This document shows, in pieces, positions 41,967 to 50,431 of a DNA stretch of 64,000 nt; within the stretch, counting starts at the first letter, position 1, and each line of letters starts with the position of its first letter. Location of the stretch: NCBI RefSeq assembly GCF_023544665.1, contig NZ_JAMJFL010000022.1:1-64000 (forward strand). The letters run 5' to 3'. Made by a program: the position numbers and the translations under genes. The DNA comes from Streptomyces sp. YS415. Lineage in GTDB: Bacteria; Actinomycetota; Actinomycetes; Streptomycetales; Streptomycetaceae. A model generated the notes under the pieces. The model searched no databases. It worked only from the letters and a program-made list of their open reading frames with translations, and was not told where the DNA came from.

Positions 41967-43400
41967 TCAGCTGTCCCGGTACGTCTCCAGCAGCCGCAGC
42001 CACACCTCGCTGATCGTCGGGTACGACGGAACCGCGTGCCACAGCCTGCTGATCGGGACCTCGCCCGCGACCGCGATGGTCGCGGAGTGGATGAGTTCGC
42101 CGACGCCGGGGCCGACGAAGGTGACGCCGAGGAGGATCTCGCGTTCCACGTCGACGATCATGCGGGCGCGGCCCCGGTAGCCGTCGCCGTAGAGCGAGGC
42201 GCCGGCGACGTTGGCGATGTCGTAGTCCACCGCGCGGACCCGGTGGCCCGCCTGTTCGGCCTCCGCCAGGGAGAGGCCCACGGAGGCTGCCTCGGGGTCG
42301 GTGAAGACGACCTGGGGGACGGCCGCGTGGTCGGCGGTGGCCGCATGGGCTCCCCACGGCTCCGATTCCAGGAGCGGGTCGCCCGAGGCGCGGGCGGCGA
42401 TCGCGGCGCCCGCGATCCGGGCCTGGTACTTGCCCTGGTGGGTGAGGAGCGCGCGCTGGTTGACGTCGCCGACGGCGTAGAGCCAGTCGCTGCCGGTGAC
42501 GCGCAGGCTGTCGTCGACCGGGAGCCAGGAGCCGGGGTCGAGGCCGATCGAGTCCAGGCCGATGTCGTCGGTGTGCGGGGCGCGGCCGGTGGCGAAGAGG
42601 ATCTCGTCGGCCTCGATCCGGTCGCCGCCGTCGGTGACGACCACGACGGTGCCGTTCTCGCGGGTCACGGACTCCACCGAGGTGCCGGTGCGGACGTCGG
42701 CGCCCGCCTCGGTGAGCGCCTCGGCGACCAGCTCACCGGCGAACGGCTCCATCCGGGGCAGCAGGCCCTTGCCCCGGACCAGCAGGGTGACCCGGGAGCC
42801 GAGGCCCTGCCAGGCGCAGGCCATCTCGGTGGCGACCACTCCCCCGCCCACCACGACCAGGCGCCCGGGGGCCAGCTTGGCGCTGGTGGCCTCGCGGCTG
42901 GTCCAGGGCTTCACCTCGGCGAGTCCGGGCAGATCGGGCAGGACGGCGCGGGTGCCGGTGCACACGGCGACGGCGTGCCGGGCGGTCAGGACGCGCTCGG
43001 TGCCGCCGGAGCCGGTCACGGTGACCGTGCGGGTCCCGGTGATCCGGCCGTGGCCGCGGTAGAGGTCGGCGCCGATGGACTCCAGCCAGCCGACCTGGCC
43101 GTCGTCCGTCCAGTGGGAGGTGAAGCCGTCCCGCCGGTCCGTCACCTCCGATGTGTCGAGGGGTCCCTGCACGGCGGCGCTGAGACCGGGCAGGCGGCGG
43201 GCGTCGGACTGGGCGATGACCGGGCGCAGCAGGGCCTTGCTGGGCATGCAGGCCCAGTACGAGCACTCGCCGCCGACCAGTTCGCTCTCCACGACCGCGG
43301 TGGACAGGCCGGCCGCGCGGGTGCGGTCGGCCACGTTCTCCCCCACGGGCCCGGCCCCGAGCACCACGACGTCGTACGCGATGGTTTCCGTTTCCGTCAT
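41967..43400 (-). CDS. FAD-dependent pyridine nucleotide-disulfide oxidoreductase
   Basis: A 477-residue flavoprotein of the dihydrolipoamide dehydrogenase/mercuric reductase group. It has the FAD motif VLGAGPVGENVA, the redox-active disulfide CSYWACMPSKALLR (CxxxxC), an NAD-binding GGGVVATEMACAW, and the interface segment WHAVPSYPTISEVW near the C terminus, where the classic form is HxHPT. The C-terminal His position differs somewhat from typical members, so the electron acceptor is uncertain. It is divergent from thioredoxin across about 140 bases, which may indicate a shared redox function. Confidence 0.9.
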   Translation of the reverse strand: MTETETIAYDVVVLGAGPVGENVADRTRAAGLSTAVVESELVGGECSYWACMPSKALLRPVIAQSDARRLPGLSAAVQGPLDTSEVTDRRDGFTSHWTDDGQVGWLESIGADLYRGHGRITGTRTVTVTGSGGTERVLTARHAVAVCTGTRAVLPDLPGLAEVKPWTSREATSAKLAPGRLVVVGGGVVATEMACAWQGLGSRVTLLVRGKGLLPRMEPFAGELVAEALTEAGADVRTGTSVESVTRENGTVVVVTDGGDRIEADEILFATGRAPHTDDIGLDSIGLDPGSWLPVDDSLRVTGSDWLYAVGDVNQRALLTHQGKYQARIAGAAIAARASGDPLLESEPWGAHAATADHAAVPQVVFTDPEAASVGLSLAEAEQAGHRVRAVDYDIANVAGASLYGDGYRGRARMIVDVEREILLGVTFVGPGVGELIHSATIAVAGEVPISRLWHAVPSYPTISEVWLRLLETYRDS

Positions 43401-43540
43401 GGGGTCAGTCTGGTGGGTGGTGTGCTCCAAGGCCACACGGGTAAGTGCGCCGATGCGTGCCTGTCCGCGCACGGAATACCCGCCGGTCCGGCCGTGTTGT
43501 GCCGACGGCTTCGCCCGACACCAGGAAGAGGGAGCACGCC

Positions 43541-43927
43541 ATGAGCAGCACCGTGGAACTCACCAAGGAGAACTTCGACCAGACGGTCACGGACAACGAG
43601 TTCGTCCTGATCGACTTCTGGGCGGCCTGGTGCGGCCCGTGCCGGCAGTTCGCCCCGGTCTACGAGAAGGCGGCGGAGGCGAACCCCGATCTGGTGTTCG
43701 GCAAGGTGGACACCGAGGCGCAGCCGGAGCTGGCCGCGGCCTTCGGTATCCAGTCCATCCCGACGCTGATGATCGTCCGGGACCAGGTCGCCGTGTTCGC
43801 GCAGCCGGGCGCGCTGCCCGAGGCCGCCCTGACGGACGTCATCGGGCAGGCCCGCAAGCTCGACATGGACGAGGTCCGCAAGGCCGTGGCCGCCCAGCAG
43901 GCGCAGTCCGAGCAGGACGGCCAGTAG
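43541..43927 (+). CDS. Thioredoxin
   Basis: A 128-residue thioredoxin with the active site WCGPC (DFWAAWCGPCRQF) and cis-proline in IQSIPTLMIV. It has a C-terminal extension of about 20 residues ending in a Gln-rich tail. The start is ATG 43541 after GAAGAGGGA. It is divergent from the disulfide oxidoreductase gene. The true partner reductase is usually encoded elsewhere (trxB), so a pairing with the neighbour is a suggestion only. Confidence 0.95.
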   Translation: MSSTVELTKENFDQTVTDNEFVLIDFWAAWCGPCRQFAPVYEKAAEANPDLVFGKVDTEAQPELAAAFGIQSIPTLMIVRDQVAVFAQPGALPEAALTDVIGQARKLDMDEVRKAVAAQQAQSEQDGQ

Positions 43928-43956
43928 TTCCCGGTCCCAGAAGGTCCTGGAAGGTC

Positions 43957-45393
43957 CTAGAAGGGGTACGCCGCCACGTCGCCGCGTACCGTCGTCCAGC
44001 GCACGTCCGTGAAGGCGTCCAGATTGGCCTCGCCGCCGAACCGTGCGCCGGTCCCGGAGGCCGCCGTACCGCCGAAGGGCGCGACCGCCTCGTCGTTCAC
44101 GGTCTGGTCGTTGATGTGCACGATGCCGGTCGGGATGCGCTCGGCGAGGTCCAGGCCGCGGGCCGCGTCCCGGGTGACGATGCCCAGGGAGAGGCCGTAG
44201 GGTCCGTCCGCCGCGAGGGCGGCGGCCTCCTCGGCGGTACTGAAGGGCCGTACGGGCGCGACGGGTCCGAAGACCTCCTCCGCGTAGGCGGGGGTGTCGT
44301 CGGCGGCGTCGGCGAGGACCGTCGGCCGGTAGAACAGCGACTCGTGCGTACCGCCCGCGGCGAGCTTGGCGCCGCGCGCGGCGCTGGCCTCGACCAGGCC
44401 GTGCACCTTGGCGAGCTGGTGGCGGTCGATGAGCGGGCCGAGGTGGACCTGGTCGCGGTGCGGGTCGCCGACGGCGAGCGAGTCGGCCTTCGCGGCGAGG
44501 CGTTCGACGTACTCCCGGTACAGCGAGCGGTGCACCAGGTGGCGGCCGGTCGTCATGCAGATCTGGCCCTGGTGGAAGAAGGAGCCCCAGGCGGCGGTGG
44601 AGATCACCGCGTCCAGGTCGGCGTCCTCCATCACGATCAGGGCGGAGTTGCCGCCCAGCTCCAGGTGCGCGCGCTTGAGGTGGCGTCCGGCGGCCTCGCC
44701 GACGGCCCGGCCCGCCGCGGTGGAGCCGGTGAAGGAGATCACCGGCACCCTCGGGTCGGCGACCAGGGCGGTTCCGGTCTCCGCGCCGCCGGGCAGCACG
44801 TGCAGCAGGTTCTCGGGCAGGCCCGCCTCGGCGAAGACCGCGGCGAGTGCCAGGCCGCCGCAGACGGCGGTGCGCGGGTCCGGCTTGAGGACGACCGCGT
44901 TGCCGAGGGCGAGGGCGGGGGCCACGGAGCGTATGGAGAGGATCAGCGGGGCGTTGAACGGGGCGATCACGCCCACCACGCCGACCGGGATCCGGCGGGT
45001 GTAGGACAGCCGGGGCGCCTCGGTGGGCAGGACGTGTCCGGCCGGGCGGGAGGCCAGGGCGGCGGCCTCGTAGCACTCCTGGGCGGCGACGTGCAGCTCG
45101 AAGTCGGCCTTGCCGGGGATCGAGCCGGACTCGCGCACCAGCCATTCGCGCAGTTCGTCGGCGTGCGCGGTGAACAGGTCGCCCGCCCTGCGCAGGACCC
45201 CGGCGCGCACGAAGTGCGGCAGTCGCGCCCACTCGGCCTGTGCCGCGCGGGCGGCCTCGGCGGCGGGGGCGACGTCCTCGGCGGCGGCGAGCGTGACCGT
45301 GCCGAGCGCGTCGCCGGTGGCGGGCTCGGTGACGGTGTGCTCGGGGCCCGCCAGGGGGCGGGGCTGCCAGGACTGGGGGTCGAGCAACGACAT
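43957..45393 (-). CDS. Aldehyde dehydrogenase, aromatic aldehyde (vanillin/benzaldehyde) type
   Basis: A 478-residue NAD(P)-dependent aldehyde dehydrogenase. The catalytic glutamate is in HLELGGNSALIVMEDADLD and the catalytic cysteine in FFHQGQICMTTGRH, both matching the vanillin/salicylaldehyde dehydrogenase subgroup. It converts an aromatic aldehyde to the acid. I chose ATG 45393 with GGAGAG upstream. It lies 29 bases after pobA on the same strand, and 4-hydroxybenzaldehyde would feed directly into the pobA substrate. Exact aldehyde specificity is inferred. Confidence 0.9.
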   Translation of the reverse strand: MSLLDPQSWQPRPLAGPEHTVTEPATGDALGTVTLAAAEDVAPAAEAARAAQAEWARLPHFVRAGVLRRAGDLFTAHADELREWLVRESGSIPGKADFELHVAAQECYEAAALASRPAGHVLPTEAPRLSYTRRIPVGVVGVIAPFNAPLILSIRSVAPALALGNAVVLKPDPRTAVCGGLALAAVFAEAGLPENLLHVLPGGAETGTALVADPRVPVISFTGSTAAGRAVGEAAGRHLKRAHLELGGNSALIVMEDADLDAVISTAAWGSFFHQGQICMTTGRHLVHRSLYREYVERLAAKADSLAVGDPHRDQVHLGPLIDRHQLAKVHGLVEASAARGAKLAAGGTHESLFYRPTVLADAADDTPAYAEEVFGPVAPVRPFSTAEEAAALAADGPYGLSLGIVTRDAARGLDLAERIPTGIVHINDQTVNDEAVAPFGGTAASGTGARFGGEANLDAFTDVRWTTVRGDVAAYPF

Positions 45394-45422
45394 GGGGGCT
45401 CTCCGTTCGGTCACCGCGGGAC

Positions 45423-46601
45423 TCACTCGGGGAGCGGAAGTCCCGTGTAGTTCGCCGCCAGTTCGGCGGCCGCGTGGCGGGATGCGGTGATCCGGCGCAG
45501 ACGTGCGAGCTGCATCCGCTGATCGAACGCATCCCCGTCTGGTTGAGCGTGCAACATCTTAGTCATGTCGTAGGAGAAACGCGTGGCCTGCCACACGCGC
45601 GCCAGGCACACTTCCGAGTATCTGTCGATCAGTTGCGTCTCGCCTGTGGAGCGCCAGGCGGCGAGCGCGCGGCTCAGGACGCGGACGTCGGAGACGGCGA
45701 GGTTGAGGCCCTTGGCGCCGGTCGGCGGGACGATGTGGGCGGCGTCCCCGGCGAGCAGCAGCCGGCCGTGCCGCATCGGCTCGTGGACGTAACTGCGCAT
45801 CGAGGTCACGGACTTGGCGGTGATGGGTCCGCGTTCCAGGGTCCAGTCGGCGTCGATGGCGAACCGGGCGGAGAGTTCCTCCCAGATCCGGTCGTCGGGC
45901 CAGTCCCGCGGGTCGGTGCCGACCGGGACCTGGAGGTAGAGCCGCGACACCGACGGTGAGCGCATGCTGTGCAGGGCGAAGCCGCGCTCGCCCCGGGCGT
46001 AGATCAACTCCTCGCAGGACGGCGGCACTTCGGCGAGGATCCCGAGCCAGGCGTACGGGTGGTCGTGCGCGTACGCCCGGCTCACCGCGGCCGGTACGGC
46101 GTCCCGCGACACGCCGTGGAAGCCGTCGCAGCCGACGACCCAGTCGCAGGCCAGCGTCTCCTCCCGGCCCTCGCGCAGATACCGCACGACGGGCCGCTCG
46201 CTCTCGGCGCCCTCGACGGTCAGGGCCCGCGCCTCGAACAACAGCGGTGGCCCGTCGGCCAGTTGGATGGCGATGAGATCCCGCACGATCTCGGTCTGGG
46301 CGTAGATGGTGACGGTACGGCCGCCGGTGAGGGCCGGGAAGTCGATGTGGTGCCGCTCCCGCTCGAAGCGCAGCTCGATGCCCCGGTGCACCATGCCCTC
46401 GGCCCGCAGCCGATCGGCGGCGCCCGCCTCCCGCAGGGTGTCGACGGTGCCCTGCTCCAGCATGCCCGCGCGCTGGCGGTGCTCGACGTAGTGACGGGTT
46501 CTGCTCTCCAGGACGACGCAGTCGACGCCGGCGCGGTGCAGCAGACGGGCGAGGAGCAGCCCGGCGGGGCCACCGCCGATGATGCCGACGGTCGTGCGCA
46601 T
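45423..46601 (-). CDS. pobA: 4-hydroxybenzoate 3-monooxygenase
   Basis: A 392-residue flavoprotein hydroxylase matching the expected length of PobA. It has the FAD motif GIIGGGPAGLLLARLL, the early QRAGMLEQGTVD block and the second FAD segment GDAAHIVPPTGAKGLNLA. It adds a 3-hydroxyl to 4-hydroxybenzoate to give protocatechuate. ATG 46601 follows GGGAGG. A LacI-family regulator ends 17 bases upstream and the aldehyde dehydrogenase follows downstream, so the module would take 4-hydroxybenzaldehyde to protocatechuate. No protocatechuate ring-cleavage genes are in the window. Confidence 0.93.
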   Translation of the reverse strand: MRTTVGIIGGGPAGLLLARLLHRAGVDCVVLESRTRHYVEHRQRAGMLEQGTVDTLREAGAADRLRAEGMVHRGIELRFERERHHIDFPALTGGRTVTIYAQTEIVRDLIAIQLADGPPLLFEARALTVEGAESERPVVRYLREGREETLACDWVVGCDGFHGVSRDAVPAAVSRAYAHDHPYAWLGILAEVPPSCEELIYARGERGFALHSMRSPSVSRLYLQVPVGTDPRDWPDDRIWEELSARFAIDADWTLERGPITAKSVTSMRSYVHEPMRHGRLLLAGDAAHIVPPTGAKGLNLAVSDVRVLSRALAAWRSTGETQLIDRYSEVCLARVWQATRFSYDMTKMLHAQPDGDAFDQRMQLARLRRITASRHAAAELAANYTGLPLPE

Positions 46602-46618
46602 GGCCTGCCTCCCGTACG

Positions 46619-47653
46619 TCAGCTGGAGTCGCGGTGCACCACCGATGCACCCAGTACCTTGTGCGTCTCGGGCGCGGCGGCGGGGTCGCGCACCGCGCGG
46701 TCGACCAGTTCGGCCAGGTCGCGGCCGGACGGCAGCTCGATATGGACGGTACTCAGTCTGGGCCTGAGCAGCCTGCCGAGCATCAGGTCGTCGGCGCCGA
46801 TGACGGCCGTGTCCCCGGGCACCTCCACGCCCTCGTCCTGCAGGGCCCTCATCAGGAGCATCGCGTATTCGTCGTTGTAGGCGAACACGGCGTCCAGGGC
46901 GAGCTCGCGCCAGCGCGCGGCGAGACGGGCGGCGGCCTGCTCGTCGTAGCCGAGGGGCAGCTCCGTCACCGTGGCGTCGGTGCCGGCCAGGGCGCGCCGC
47001 ACGCCGTCGAGGCGGGGCCCGGAGAACGCCTCCAGGCCGGGCTCGGCGGGCACCACCACGCCGATCCGGCGCCGGCCGCGCTCGTAGAGGTGGCGCCCCG
47101 CGCCGTGGCCGACCGCCGAGTGGTCCATCTGGAGGGTGTGGGCGCCCTCGACGCACTGGGAGCCGATGGTGACCACGGCCCGGGCACCGGAACGCTTGAG
47201 GACCGTCACGCCCTGCGGGCCGAGCCCGGAGCCCGGCACCAGGACGGCGACGGGACGCAGTTCCGCCCAGGCGCGGGCGGCCTCGTCCCCGTGCAGGCCG
47301 ACGCTGCCGTACTGCACGACGGTGTAGTCGAGGCGGCCGAGGGCGGACTGGAGGTCGCTGATGAACTGGCTGTACAGCGGCCCGACCGGGAAGGCCGGGG
47401 CGGGCATCAGGACCATCCGGCTGTGCCCGGCGCGCAGGCTGCGGGCGGCCGCGTGCGGGACGTAGCCCAGTTCCTCGGCGGCCTCGCGCACCCGGCGCCG
47501 GGTGGGTTCGCTGATCCGTACGGCACTGGTGTTGTTGAGGACGTAGGAGACGGTCGCGCGCGAGACGCCGGCCAGGCGGGCCACATCGGCGCTCGTGGGA
47601 ACGGAGCGCGGTGCGGGAGACGCGGACGCGGGCGTATTCGGTATCTGCACCAT
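46619..47653 (-). CDS. LacI-family transcriptional regulator
   Basis: A 344-residue LacI/GalR regulator. The DNA-binding segment is SADVARLAGVSRATVSYVLN, followed by the hinge and sensor domain (TAVIGADDLMLGRLLRPRLS near the end). It sits immediately upstream of pobA on the same strand and is the most likely controller of pobA and the aldehyde dehydrogenase. I chose ATG 47653; ATG 47665 in the same frame is possible, and neither has a strong ribosome site. LacI control of a hydroxybenzoate hydroxylase is uncommon, since IclR- or AraC-type PobR is usual. Confidence 0.88.
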   Translation of the reverse strand: MVQIPNTPASASPAPRSVPTSADVARLAGVSRATVSYVLNNTSAVRISEPTRRRVREAAEELGYVPHAAARSLRAGHSRMVLMPAPAFPVGPLYSQFISDLQSALGRLDYTVVQYGSVGLHGDEAARAWAELRPVAVLVPGSGLGPQGVTVLKRSGARAVVTIGSQCVEGAHTLQMDHSAVGHGAGRHLYERGRRRIGVVVPAEPGLEAFSGPRLDGVRRALAGTDATVTELPLGYDEQAAARLAARWRELALDAVFAYNDEYAMLLMRALQDEGVEVPGDTAVIGADDLMLGRLLRPRLSTVHIELPSGRDLAELVDRAVRDPAAAPETHKVLGASVVHRDSS

Positions 47654-47711
47654 GACGTACGGCATCTTTGCAGAAGCTGTGAAGACGCGTCCGGGCGGGG
47701 CTGTCACGCCG

Positions 47712-48374
47712 TCAGGAGGGCGGACCGGTCCTCGTGAGGCGGTCGACGAGATCCAGCCAGCCGGCCTCGACGCGCTCTTGCGGCATCCCGCGGACCTTGC
47801 TGCGGTAGTGGACCATCGGGGGATCGAGGTACGCCATCAGGGTCAGGGCGAGCAAGTCGCAGTCAGCGTCGGGGACTATCTGGCGCAGCAGCATGAGGAC
47901 ATGGCCGCGCAGGAAGCGGCGGGGGGCGATGTCGTAGCGGCGCTGCGGGTCGGCCTCGGCGGCGAGCTGGAGCTCCAGCTGGTCGACGCAGCGGCGCAGC
48001 AGGGCGAGGCCGAACGCCCTGAGCCGCTCCAGGGGCGGCGCGCCGGGACCGAGGGGCGGGGGGCCGGTGATGACCGCGGACTGGAAGTTCTTCTCGGAGT
48101 GGTCGAGCAGGGCGGTGAGCAGGCCGGTGCGGTCACCGAAGCGGCGGAACACCGTCCCCTTGCCGACCTGGGCCGCCGCGGCCACCGCCTCCATCGTGAC
48201 CCCGGCCGCGCCGTGCTGCGCCACCAGCTGCCCCGCGGCCTCCAGCAGTCGGGCGCGGTTGCGGGCGGCGTCGGCGCGCAGGCAGGGCTCGTCCTCCGGA
48301 CGGCCCAGCTGGAGCAGTTCCGGCTCGCCGACGGGCTCCTGGGGCAGCGGGAAGGGCGGCAGGGAGGCGGACAT
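47712..48374 (-). CDS. TetR-family transcriptional regulator
   Basis: A 220-residue TetR-type repressor; the helix-turn-helix is in TMEAVAAAAQVGKGTVFRRF. An N-terminal tail of about 30 residues precedes it. The start could be ATG 48374 or slightly further upstream. It is divergent from a NADPH-dependent FMN reductase gene, and two palindromes with GGACC arms lie between them. It probably represses both genes in response to a redox-active or quinone-like compound, which is inference. Confidence 0.92.
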   Translation of the reverse strand: MSASLPPFPLPQEPVGEPELLQLGRPEDEPCLRADAARNRARLLEAAGQLVAQHGAAGVTMEAVAAAAQVGKGTVFRRFGDRTGLLTALLDHSEKNFQSAVITGPPPLGPGAPPLERLRAFGLALLRRCVDQLELQLAAEADPQRRYDIAPRRFLRGHVLMLLRQIVPDADCDLLALTLMAYLDPPMVHYRSKVRGMPQERVEAGWLDLVDRLTRTGPPS

Positions 48375-48405
48375 GAAGCCAGCGTAAAGCATCGGGAATG
48401 AAACT

Positions 48406-48453
48406 GGACCGCGGTCCGCTTAGGATGCTACAAACTAAACGGACCCCGGTCCG
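48406..48453. promoter_or_regulatory. Two candidate TetR operators
   Basis: GGACCGCGGTCC at 48406-48417 is a perfect palindrome. CGGACC at 48440-48445 and GGTCCG at 48448-48453 form a second site. Both lie in the divergent gap between the TetR and FMN reductase genes. Confidence 0.65.
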
Positions 48454-48490
48454 GTTACTCCCCCGCCGCTGTTTCACACTTGGAGTTCGC

Positions 48491-49054
48491 ATGTCTGTTC
48501 GCATCCTCGCGCTCGTCGGCAGCCTTCGCGCCGGTTCGCACAACCGCCAGCTCGCCGAGGCCGCCGTGCAGCTCGCGCCGGAGGGCGCCGAGGTCGAGCT
48601 CTTCGAGGGCCTGGCCGAGATCCCCTTCTACAACGAGGACATCGACGTCGAGGGCAGCGTCCCGGCGCCCGCCGCCAAGCTGCGCGCGGCCGCCCAGGCC
48701 ACCGACGCGTTCCTGCTGTTCTCCCCCGAGTACAACGGCAGCATCCCGGCCGTCCTGAAGAACGCCATCGACTGGCTGTCCCGCCCCTACGGCGCCGGCG
48801 CCTTCGGCGGCAAGCCGGTGGCCGTGGTGGGCACCGCCTTCGGCCAGTACGGCGGCGTGTGGGCGCAGGACGAGACCCGCAAGGCCGTGGGCATCGCCGG
48901 CGGCAAGGTGCTGGAGGACGTCAAGCTGTCCATCCCGGGCTCCCTCACCCGCTTCGCCGAGACGCACCCGGCCGACGACACCGAGATCGCCGCGCAGCTG
49001 ACCGAGGTCATCGCCCGCGTGCACGAGTACGCCGGCGAGACGGCCGCCGCCTGA
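48491..49054 (+). CDS. NADPH-dependent FMN reductase
   Basis: A 187-residue flavodoxin-like reductase (ArsH/ChrR/YieF group). The flavin-binding GSLRAGSHNRQLAEA is at the N terminus and the SPEYNGSIPAVLKNAIDWLSRP block is the family signature. It may reduce quinones, chromate or azo compounds. ATG 48491 follows GGAG. It is preceded by GGACC palindromes and divergent from a TetR gene. A perfect 20-base hairpin follows at 49067-49110. Confidence 0.93.
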   Translation: MSVRILALVGSLRAGSHNRQLAEAAVQLAPEGAEVELFEGLAEIPFYNEDIDVEGSVPAPAAKLRAAAQATDAFLLFSPEYNGSIPAVLKNAIDWLSRPYGAGAFGGKPVAVVGTAFGQYGGVWAQDETRKAVGIAGGKVLEDVKLSIPGSLTRFAETHPADDTEIAAQLTEVIARVHEYAGETAAA

Positions 49055-49066
49055 GGCACCTCGCTT

Positions 49067-49110
49067 GCCGGAGCGGGGCGGGAACCCGACGGTTCCCGCC
49101 CCGCTCCGGC
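49067..49110. terminator. Perfect 20-bp hairpin, bidirectional terminator
   Basis: A 20-base arm (49067-49086) pairs without mismatch with 49091-49110 across the loop CGAC. It lies between the FMN reductase stop and the stop of the convergent LysR gene at 49114, so it can serve both. Confidence 0.85.
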
Positions 49111-49113
49111 ATG

Positions 49114-50019
49114 TCAGCGCACCGCCGTGGCCGACAGCGCCCTCAGCTCCTCCAGCGCGGCGGCGACCGCGGGCCGGGTGCGGCAGCCGCTGCGGGTGGC
49201 GCTGAGCAGCTTGCGGTGCGGATGGCCGGCGCAGCGCACCCGCGCGACCGGCAGACGCGGGGACAGCCGGGCGAGGCGCGGGATGAGCGCGACCCCCAGC
49301 CCGTGGGCCACCAGATCGGCGGTGGCGTTCCAGTCGTGCGCGTGATGGACCACGCCGGGGGTGAACCCGGCCTCCTGGCACGCCGAGATCACATGGGTGC
49401 GGCACGGGCTCTCGGGCACCGGCGCGATCCAGTCCTCGTGCGCGGCCTCGGCGAGGTCGATGCCCGTGCGCCCGGCCAGCGGGTGATCCTCGGACACGAC
49501 CAGGTCGTAGGGGTCGTCGAGCAGGGGCTGCTGGTCGAACCGGGCGTCGCCGAGCGGCGGGTTGTGCGGGGTCGCCTGGACCACGGCCAGGTCCAGCTCC
49601 CCCTCGAAGAGCAGGTCGAAGCTCTCGGCCACCGCGGTCTCCTGGATCAGCACGCGCAGCTTGGGGTGCCGCTCGCGCAGCCGTACGGCCATGGGGGCGA
49701 GGAGCACCGAGACGGCGACCGGGAAACCGCCGACGCGCACCGGCCCGGCGGGGGCGCCGTACTCCGCGCGCAGATCGCGTTCGGCCTCCTCCCAGCGGGC
49801 CTGGATGGCGTCGGCATGGGCGAGCAGGCTCTCCGCGGCGGGGGTGAGCCGGACCCCGCGCCCCTGCGGTTCCAGCAGGTCGACGCCCAGGTCACGGGCG
49901 AGCTGCCGGACCTGCTGGGAGGCCGCGGACGGGGTGAAGTGCAGGGCTCGGGCGGCCGCGGTGACCGTGCCGTAGTGGGCGACGGCCCTCAGGACGTGCA
50001 GTCGGCGCAGGTCAATCAT
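49114..50019 (-). CDS. LysR-family transcriptional regulator
   Basis: A 301-residue LysR regulator. The N-terminal helix-turn-helix is VTAAARALHFTPSAASQQVR, followed by a linker and the LysR substrate domain (VRVGGFPVAVSVLLAPMA). Near the C terminus is DLVAHGLGVALIPRLA, typical of the sensor domain. The start is ATG 50019; another ATG at 50028 in the same frame is equally possible. It is divergent from a small zinc-ribbon-like protein gene across about 100 bases, which is a likely target. Confidence 0.93.
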   Translation of the reverse strand: MIDLRRLHVLRAVAHYGTVTAAARALHFTPSAASQQVRQLARDLGVDLLEPQGRGVRLTPAAESLLAHADAIQARWEEAERDLRAEYGAPAGPVRVGGFPVAVSVLLAPMAVRLRERHPKLRVLIQETAVAESFDLLFEGELDLAVVQATPHNPPLGDARFDQQPLLDDPYDLVVSEDHPLAGRTGIDLAEAAHEDWIAPVPESPCRTHVISACQEAGFTPGVVHHAHDWNATADLVAHGLGVALIPRLARLSPRLPVARVRCAGHPHRKLLSATRSGCRTRPAVAAALEELRALSATAVR

Positions 50020-50123
50020 GAAGCTCACGCTTCAAGGTGTCGTGCAGAAAGTCAACCTGGACGTAAATGAAGGCGGGGCAGCAGGCTGGTCAGTGAACCG
50101 AACACGGCCTACGAGGAGTTGCC

Positions 50124-50339
50124 ATGACCAGCACCGCCGCCACCACCGGCACCGCCTGCCCGCACTGCGGCCGGCCCGACGCCGCCGAGCCCTTCCAGGT
50201 GGTCTCCCGGCACGACACCGCCGCGGGCCGCACGGTGTGGACCCGGTGCGGCTGCGGTTCACTGCAGGTCCGGATCGTCGAGGCGAGCGGTGTCCGGGTC
50301 GTCTCGCGCAGCCGGCCGCCGGTGACCGCGCAGGCGTGA
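50124..50339 (+). CDS. Small zinc-ribbon-like protein of unknown function
   Basis: A 71-residue protein with CPHCGRPD near residue 12 and a later CGCGSLQ (about residue 47), four cysteines arranged like a zinc ribbon. The ribosome site GAGGAG precedes ATG 50124 at good spacing. Such short Streptomyces proteins are usually annotated as hypothetical. It is divergent from a LysR gene and may be its target. Family not identified; reality of the gene is supported by the ribosome site and the codon pattern. Confidence 0.7.
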   Translation: MTSTAATTGTACPHCGRPDAAEPFQVVSRHDTAAGRTVWTRCGCGSLQVRIVEASGVRVVSRSRPPVTAQA

Positions 50340-50431
50340 CCGGCCGGCCGCTGAACTCCTGGACGCCACCCGCCCGTTGTAAAGCGTTCAAACAGGGGAC
50401 CGATTCCGGTCAACTCTGCCAGGGTGGGCGG

